Source: Caenorhabditis remanei
Taxonomy: Eukaryota; Nematoda; Chromadorea; Rhabditida; Rhabditidae
NCBI RefSeq assembly: GCF_010183535.1
Contig: NC_071328.1
Location: forward strand, 2,976,001 to 3,040,000
DNA length: 64,000 nucleotides
Direction: 5' to 3'
Position numbers and translations under genes: made by a program. Below, piece after piece: positions 1 to 9,000 of this stretch. Under the pieces are notes generated by a model that was given only the letters and a program-made list of their open reading frames with translations, was not told where the DNA came from and did no database searches. The stretch's first letter is position 1. Every line of letters begins with the position of its first letter.

Positions 1-95
1 AATAAGGGCCAAATTAAGTTAAATACGGCTGAAATAATACTGAAACTACACGAAACGATCAGAAATTCGAAGCATCAAAAATCTGCAATTTTCAG

Positions 96-3000
96 AGGAG
101 CGTGACAAGGAAAGAGATCGTCTTCGTCTCCAAGTGCTCAAAGGACAACAAGTCAATGAGGAAGCTGTTGGAGAGCAAATATTCCAAACAATTCGACCAC
201 AACCAAAGGATAATGGATTCAGTAAGGAATTTATATCGATTTTTTCAGACTTTCTTTTGATTTCTACCTGAAAATCACTAAAAAATCCATAATTTCCCAT
301 TTCCAGATCCATCACTCGAAGCGGGCGAACTGGTTCTCCGTACTTATCAAGAGGAACTCGTCCAGACGGCTCTCGAAGGAAAAAAACTGTGTAATCATTG
401 CTCCGACTGGCTCAGGAAAAACGGAAGTGGCCATTTATGCGGCGATGAAGCATATCTCGAGAAGAGAAGCGTTTGGAGAGCATTCCAGAGTGAGAAATTT
501 GAGATTTTCAATGAAATTGAATGAAAAATTGCGTTTTTAGTGTCGAAAACAAGATTTCAAGTAGATTTTTTAAAGCTAAAAATAGGGTTTTTTTTAGTTC
601 AAAATTGTTTAAAATGCGATTTTTAGGGAAAGCTGGCGCGTTTCCAACAGAAAAGTCGAAAATTCGAAAAGTTTTGCAGTTTTTCGAAGGAGACTACTTG
701 AAAAATTGTGCTTTTAGTGTCGAAAACAAGATTTTCAGCTAAAAATTGCTTAAAAATCGATATGTTCCCCTGAAAATCTTTTTAAAATATCGATTTTAAC
801 AAGGAAAAACCAAATTTTTCAACAAATCTGGCGTGCCGTTGGCGCATTTCCACAGGAAACTTTCCAGTTGAAAATTTGAAAATTCAAATTTTTGCTTTTT
901 TTTCGAAGAAAACCACACGATTTCCACATTTTGCGCCTAAACGTTTGAATTTTTTAAATGGAATTGCTTCATTTTGAATCAAAAATTGCGTTTTTAGTGC
1001 AGAAAACAAGATTTTTCGTTGATTTTCAGCTAAAAATTGTTTAAAAATGGGATTTTTAGGGAAACCTGGCGTGCCTTTGGCGCGTTTCCAAGAGAAAATT
1101 CAAAAATTCACGCTGAAATTCGAATTTTCAGGTTGTCCTCGTCGTCCCGAAAATTCCGCTCGTCACTCAGCAAAAAGAGCGTTTCTTGAAATATTGTAAT
1201 GGAAAATATGTGGTCAATGGATTCCATGGATCAGAGAAAAGTGATAGTGGAGAGGGAAGACGGGATGATGTACTCGCATCACATATTGTCGTTATGACAC
1301 CACAGATTTTGATGTGAGTTTTGGGAAATCTGTGAAAACTGTGAAAAATGGGCATTTTTATATGCCAAAAACACGTTTTTTCTGAGAGATTTTCAGACAA
1401 AATTGACGATTTTGACCTAAAGTGAGCCTGAGGTCATTTCCGGACGGATTTTTTCTTATATTTTCTGATTTTTTAGTGTAACCGTTGATTCAATTGAAAT
1501 TTTGTCGAAAATCTGTGAATTTCAGCTGGAAATCGGTGAAAAGTAACGTTTTGATGCCGAAAAACAGATTTTGTTGGTTTTTTCAGGGAAAGATCTCGTT
1601 TTCAGTCCTGAAATTGCAGGTCTGTGCCCGGGTGGCGTTGAGCGCCTCGCATTTTCAGCCGAAATTTGAAAATGCGACGAGAAAGAGTGTGCGACATGGA
1701 GAGACGCAGACACACGCTCTCGATTTTACACACTCTCTCTCGTCGCATTTTCGCCCACTTTGAAATCTTTCAGCGCCCAAAGCGCCTCCATAGGCACATC
1801 CCTGTGAAATTGGTCAAAACGGCGAATTTTGAGTGAAAAGTTGTGAAAAACATGATTTTTTATATCTGAAAGTCAGCTTTCAGCAATTTCGAAGACAATT
1901 AACTTTTTTGAACAATCTAGCTGAATTATGAGTAGAAAGTTGTGAAAACTGTAAAAATGGTCATTTTATATGCCAAAAACACGTTTTTCTGAGAGATTTT
2001 CAGACAAAATTGACGATTTTTGACCTAGAATTAGCCTCACAAGGGAATGACCCTGAGTGTCCCCCGAGTTTCTCAACGATGTTTTCACCAAAGATAGGTC
2101 TTACCGAGACTAGAACAACACAATATGTTTTAGGTGCAACAAACTCGATTCCAGCGAATGGCAAACATTTTTCATTTTTCTCAAAATTTTTTGGTCGAGT
2201 CACTTTGAGGCATCGTAACTTTGTTCATTTTGAAGGATTTCATAAAATTCAAAGTGTTATAAAAAGGTGAAGATGTGGGCTATAAAAAAGCTAACAGGAC
2301 CTTTTTACTAAAACTGAAACCTGGGAAGATACAAATCAAAACGTAAAAATTGACAGTACTCATGAAATCAGAAAGTGCCCATTTTCGAAAAAAAGGTCTC
2401 GGGGGACCATGTCTATTCGATTCCACGTGTTGAGTGAGGTACACATACATGTACAAATATATGGCTCCCCTTTCATTTTGGAGACTTATTTTCAATTTTT
2501 CAAGTTTTAAAGCCATTTCCACGTATCCCTATACGTTCGAGTTTTCAACTGAAAACGCGAAAACACAGATGATGGCGGAATATTGTTGAAACATGCCAAA
2601 ACACGGTTTTTGTAAACCAATATCATGTTTTGATAACTCTATGATCGCAAATAAAACAAATCCGGCTATTAATTTTTAACGATTTTCATGTATAGGGATA
2701 CGTGGAAATGGCTTTAAAACTTGAAAAATTGAAAATAAGTCTCTAAAATGAAAGGTGAGCCATATATTTGAACATGTATGTGTACCTCACTCAACACGTG
2801 GAATCGAATAGACATGGTCCCCCGAGACCTTTTTTTCGAAAATGGGCACTTTCTGATTTCATGAGTACTGTCAATTTTTACGTTTTGATTTGTATCTTCC
2901 CAGGTTTCAGTTTTAGTAAAAAGGTCCTGTTAGCTTTTTTATAGCCCACATCTTCACCTTTTTATAACACTTTGAATTTTATGAAATCCTTCAAAATGAA

Positions 3001-6000
3001 CAAAGTTACGATGCCTCAAAGTGACTCGACCAAAAAATTTTGAGAAAAATGAAAAATGTTTGCCATTCGCTGGAATCGAGTTTGTTGCACCTAAAACATA
3101 TTGTGTTGTTCTAGTCTCGGTAAGACCTATCTTTGGTGAAAACATCGTTGAGAAACTTGGGGGACACTCAGGGTCATTCCCTTGTCAGATCATTTCCGGA
3201 CGGGTTGTTTCTTATATTTTTTTGATTTTGAACCATGAAAACTGGTCTAGACTGGAAATCGTGTTGTTTTAGCTGCCTGGCGCGATTTTGACGTTTTTAA
3301 ATTCAAAATTTTCGAAAATTCTTAGTAATCGATGGTCATCCTATGGCACATGCGCTCTACTGCTAATCTGGTATTAATTATTTAATTTGTTATTTTCTGT
3401 TTAAAAATAGCAGAATTTATACCGTATACCGGGTTAACAGTAGAGCGCACTTGCCACTCTGACGCGGGAGCTATGCTCAAATTTTCATTTTTCCATTTTT
3501 CCATAGTTGTCAATGCCCAGGCCGGTAGAAAATTTTCAAGGCCCGGCTGCAAAAAATGGCTCTTATTTTTCGAAATTTGTTCAATTTTTCATCGAAAAAA
3601 TGACAATTTTTACAATTTTCCAGAACTCCTTCTAATTCTGAATGATAGTCGAAAATTAGACTTTTTCGCGAAAAAATTTGAAAATTTGACTTTCGCGCCA
3701 ATTTGCCCGGGTCTTGACAACTATGAACATTCCAATTATTCCCCCCAGAGTTGTACGGAAGTAAACTCGGAAGTTAGACGGAAGTGAGTTTTATTTTGAC
3801 AATATGAAACGAACTTCAAAAATATGAAGTTAATATGTTGTATTGATGGTATTCCTACCTTTCGAGCAAAAAAATTCCAACATTTTACCTATTCCCTACC
3901 AGTAGACATGAAAAAGCAGCCGAATTTGAAACCCGGAAGTCGGAAGTCGGAAGTGAGCATAATTGCAAAATATCGGCCCGGCCCGGAGTCAAAAAATGAG
4001 CACAATTTTTTCACAAAATTTTTTGAAATTTTTTGAAATTTTCGTCAAAAATAGTCAAAAATCCTATGTAAACTTGAGTTTTATCGATATGTAAAAACAT
4101 AGTCGAAAATTCGATTTTTTTGCGAAAAAATCAAAAAAATTCAAATTTTCAAATTTTTGTACTGTGACCCGGGCCGACCGGGCCGGGCCGGGCCAGGCCG
4201 GGCCGGTGAAAATTCTCAAATCGGCCCGGCCCGGCCCGGCCCGTTGCAAGTATGGAAGTGAAGACTTTTTCAGGTCTACTGGTAGGGGATAAGAAAAATT
4301 TCGGATGTTTTATGTTCGAAAGGTAGTAATACCATCAATACAACGTATTCACTTCATATTTTTGCAGTTCGTTTAATATTGTCGAAATAAAACTCACTTC
4401 CGTCTAACTTCCGAGTTTACTTCCATGCAACTCTGATTCCCACCATTTCCAGCAACATGCTGCAATCTGTCCGCCGTAACGAACGTCTCTACGTGAGTGA
4501 CTTCTCAATGATGATTTTCGACGAAGTTCACTATACAACTGGAAATCACGCATACGTGAATCTCAACCGTATCGTCCAAGAATGGGAATACGATAAGCCA
4601 CAAATCATCGGTCTGACGGCTTCATTGAATGTGAATGCATCGCAACAAACGGATATTAATTCAATGTTGAATGGTATCTACAGTATGCTTGCTCTGTTGA
4701 ATGCACCACATTTGAGTACGATCACTCATCAGTCGAGTATTGATGAACTCAATAAATATGTCTCGAAACCGGATGATAGTGAGTTTATGAGGGGAAAATT
4801 GCTGGAAATTGCTGAAAAATGGCTGAAAAGTAGCTAGAAATAACTAAAAATAGTTGAAAATAACTAAAAATAGCTGAAAAATAGCTGAAAATGCCCAAAA
4901 CTATATAATTTTACATAAAAAAAATTTCATTTTAAATGTCAGAAATTAAATTTTTCTTTTGAAACATACAAAATTTCACCATTTTTACTGAAATTTAACT
5001 TTTTTTCAGCAAAAAATTATTGATTTTCATCATTTTTAAGATAAAAATTTTTTTCTAAACAAGAAAAACTGATTTTCCCTGTTTTTTCGGTGAAAAAAAA
5101 GCGTTTTCAGACCTGAAATTGGTCAAAAACGACGAATTTTGACTGAAAATTTGTGAATTTTAAAATAATTTTTTGTGTCAGACAGTCAGTTTTTTGTTGT
5201 TGAAATTTTGACACAAAATATTGCGAAAATATGAAAAAAACCGAAAAAATCACGATTTTTATGATGTTTTTCAAAAGATTTTCAGATAAAATTGAAGATT
5301 TTTGACTAAAAATTAGCTTGACATCATTTCCGGACGGTTTTTTTTTCTTATATTTTCAGATTTCGAGTTTCTTTCTATCAAAAATTGCTTTTTTCCTCAA
5401 TTTTTAGTGTTCCTGAGTTAGTTTTACAAAAATTTGTTGTATTTTGAACTAATTTTGAATGCAAGTGCGCTCCATCTCACTCTTTCTCCCCCAGTAAGTC
5501 CAATAGAGCGCACTCGCTTCTTACAACCGCGCTCTACCGAAACCGCGAGAAAATTCTGTGCTAAATTAAGAGACTCAGAGAAAAAGATACATTTTTCAAG
5601 GGGATTTCGGTGGAGCGCAGTTGTAAGAACTGTGTGCCGAGCGAATAGATTTCTTTAAAAACCGGAAAAAACTCTCAAGTCGTGAAGAAATGGTTGATTT
5701 ACTGTCATTTTGCTGAAAAATAGTATTTTCCTATCGTTTTGTTGCCTAAATCTTCTAAAAACGTTCTAAAAACCAAGTTTTTCAGCCAAAATTTTGAAAA
5801 AATCGCTAATTTTCAGCTATCGAAGTGGTGCAACCGGGTGAAAATGTGCTCCGCTCACACATCGATAACTATCTGAATACGAAACACTATAAACTGGTCG
5901 CGGAGCTGGAGAAACTGTCGAAATCTCGTCACAACTGCTTCCCGGCCGGCTCATTCCGTAGTTTTAAGAATGCGAAACCGAAGGAATTCATGCTTTACGA

Positions 6001-9000
6001 GTCACTTGTGCAGAGTCTCATTCAGGATTTGAACAAGTTGAACACGCCGGATAAAATGGTCGCACAGAAGTGGACTAAGTATATTAGGGTGAGTTTCGGC
6101 GGGAAATCGCTCAAAAATGGCTTAAAATTGGCGAAATTTTGCTGAAAATCGACGAAAATGGGTTTGAAATCGCTTAGAACTGCTCAAAATCGTCTCAAAA
6201 CGACCTAAATTAGTCTTATAATGCTCCATGCCGCCAATTTCGGCCCTTGGTGTAGATTTACGACGCGTTGTGTATATTTACGGGGAGTTTTGTAGATTTA
6301 CGGGATCTCCGGGCACATTTATTAAGTTTACGAGGATCTTCGTGTAGATTTACGCTTGTTAAATGTGGATTTACGGAGTCGTTGTGTAGGTTTACGCGTT
6401 TCCGTGTAGATTTACGAGGATCTTTGTGTCGATTTACGCTTGTTAAATGTGGATTTACGGAGTAGTTGTGTAGGTTTACGTGCCTCCCTGTAGATTTACG
6501 AGACGTTCTGTGTCGATTTACGCTTGTTAAATGTGGATTGACGGAGTTGTTGTGTAGGTTTACGCGTTTCCGTGTAGATTTACTAGATGTTCTGTGTAGA
6601 TTTACGGGGAGTTTTGTAGATTTACGCTTGTTAAATGTGGATTTACGGGGAGTTTTGTAGATTTACGCGCTTCCGTGTAGATTTACGTGACGTTCTGTGT
6701 AGATTTACGAGGATCTTCGTGTTGATTTACGCTTGTCAAATGTGGATTTACAGAGTCGTTGTTTAGGTTTACGCACTTCCGTGTAGATTTACGAGACGTT
6801 CTGTGTAGATTTACGCTCCGAAAGATTCTTTATTGAAATAAACTGAAAAAAATGCACGACAAGGAGCATAACTCGTTTCAGACTTATTTTCAGACTGAGC
6901 TCCATGCTCCATGGCTTTTTGAATCGATTTATAGCAAAAAACTTAAATTTTGCTGTATTTTCGACCAAAAAATCGTATTTTTATTGCAAAAAAAACCCAA
7001 TTTCCAGGTGTACATCGAAGCTCGCGGAATCGTCGATGTGATGCCAGCAATGGTCGCCTTCAACTTCATGGAAGAGTCGATTCGACAGCTGAATAGTGAG
7101 CACACATTGGATCAATTCAGTGATTTCCTCACTGACAAAGTCTACGACCCACTGAAACAACGATCCGAAGGAGTTGAGCCGGAAATTGTGAAAAAATTAA
7201 AGACAACTTTGGTAAACCAATTCAAAGAGCAACCCGACTCGCGTGTCATCATCTTCGTCACCCAACGAAACACGGCTCAACGCGTCAGCGAGTTCCTTAA
7301 TGAATCTGGAATTCTGGAGCAATTTTTGAACACAACGACACGTCAGAAGACAGTCGGCTACGTACTGGGAACCAATAATACAGGATCCGTGCAGCAAAGT
7401 CCACAGGAGCAACAACGAGTCCTCGAGCAGTTTAATAGTGGAAAACTGAAAGTGATTGTGGCGACGTCGGTGGTGGAAGAGGGTCTCGACGTGACTTCGT
7501 GTAACCTAATTATCAAATATAATTGCTCATCGGCGTCGGCGATTCAATTAGTGCAAAGAAGAGGACGTGCGCGTGCGAAGAACTCGAGATCGGTGCTGCT
7601 CGCGGTGCACTCGCGAGTTCAAAATGATGAGAGCAATGCGATGCTCTCCGAGAAATTTATGAGACAATGTGTCAAAATTATTGAGCAGAATGGAAATAAG
7701 ATGTTGGAGAAGGAAGTGCACAAGGCTACGGTGGACATTCAGAGACAACGAGCCGCGGAGGCGGCAGAGTTGAAACAACAAATGGAACGAAACGGACGGA
7801 ATATCTTCACAGTGAACTGTGCGCAGTGTCAGTGGACGTTCTGTAAAAGTACGGATATTAAGAAGGTGTCATCGAATTATATGGCATTCCATCCGATGGT
7901 TTGGGATAATGTCTCCGTTGAGTCGGTGAGTTTTGTGTTGGGGGAAAAAGGGCTGAAAATTGCAGGAAACCTTTTAAAAATTTTACTTTGGGAGTCTTTG
8001 ACATTCAAAAACCAGACATTTCGAGCCGAAATATGAGAAATATCACTGAAAACCAGACTTGCAAAATATCGGCCCGGTCGCCCGGAGCCAAAAAATGGGC
8101 ACTATTTTTTCACGAAATTTTTCGAAATGTTTTCAAATTTCCATCAAAAATGGTCAAACATCCTATATAAGCCTGTGTTTTATCGATATGTAAAAACCAG
8201 ACTTGTCACGGGCCGGGCCGGGCCAAAATCAGGAAAAATCTCGGCCCGTTTCGAAACATTTTTTGAATTTTTTTTGGAAATTTTTTGAAATTTTTTGAAA
8301 AAAGTATAGTTTCCGAGTAAAAATTCAAAATTGAATAAAAATGTGAATATGTATGATAATTTAAGCATTTTTACTCTATTTTTTCGAAAAATTTCAAAAA
8401 AAAAATTGGTAAAAACGGGTTCCCATTTTTGTATCCGGGCCGACCGGGCCGGGCCGGGCCAAGAGAAATTTCGGAAAATTTTTCGAAAATTTTTTCGAAA
8501 TTTTTTCTAATTTTCATCAAAAATGGTCAAACATCCTATATAAGCCTGTGTTTTATCGATATGTAAAAACATAAAAATTCAAATTTTTCTATTGTGACCC
8601 GGGCCGGGGTGAAAATTCTCAAATCGGCCCGGCCCGTTGCAAGTCTGCTGAAAACTGCGCCGTTTCAAAACGTATAATTAGAGCATTTTGGTAACTTTGG
8701 CGTTTTGAAACCAGGCATTTCGAACCTAGACATTTCAATAACAAAATCCACGATTTCGGTACTAAAAATGTGAGAAAAATCACTGAAAAAATTAGAATTT
8801 TCTGTTAAATTTCTCAAAATGACTCATTTTTCGGTGATTTAGAGAAACTACTCAATTTCGAAATGTCCACGAAAACTATCTCAGTTTTTTAACAAGCGCC
8901 GGGGTTCCAGAGTTGCGCGGAATTCCGACTTCCGACTTCCGTTTTAGAATAAATCACTTCCGCGCCAGTCTGGCCCGGGACGTTTCAAAACTAGTCGTTT

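Noticed and set aside
2000..3272. Mirror-image open frames in the palindrome arms
   Set aside because: Identical peptides appear on opposite strands because the DNA is an inverted repeat; no splice or codon evidence.
4160..4245. GGGCC hexanucleotide-type expansion
   Set aside because: The GGGCCG runs are short, recur at fixed places in many element copies and end at transposon termini.
6241..6830. CRISPR-like array
   Set aside because: The units between TTTACG words are themselves repeats, spacing varies, and the host is a nematode. It is an intronic minisatellite.
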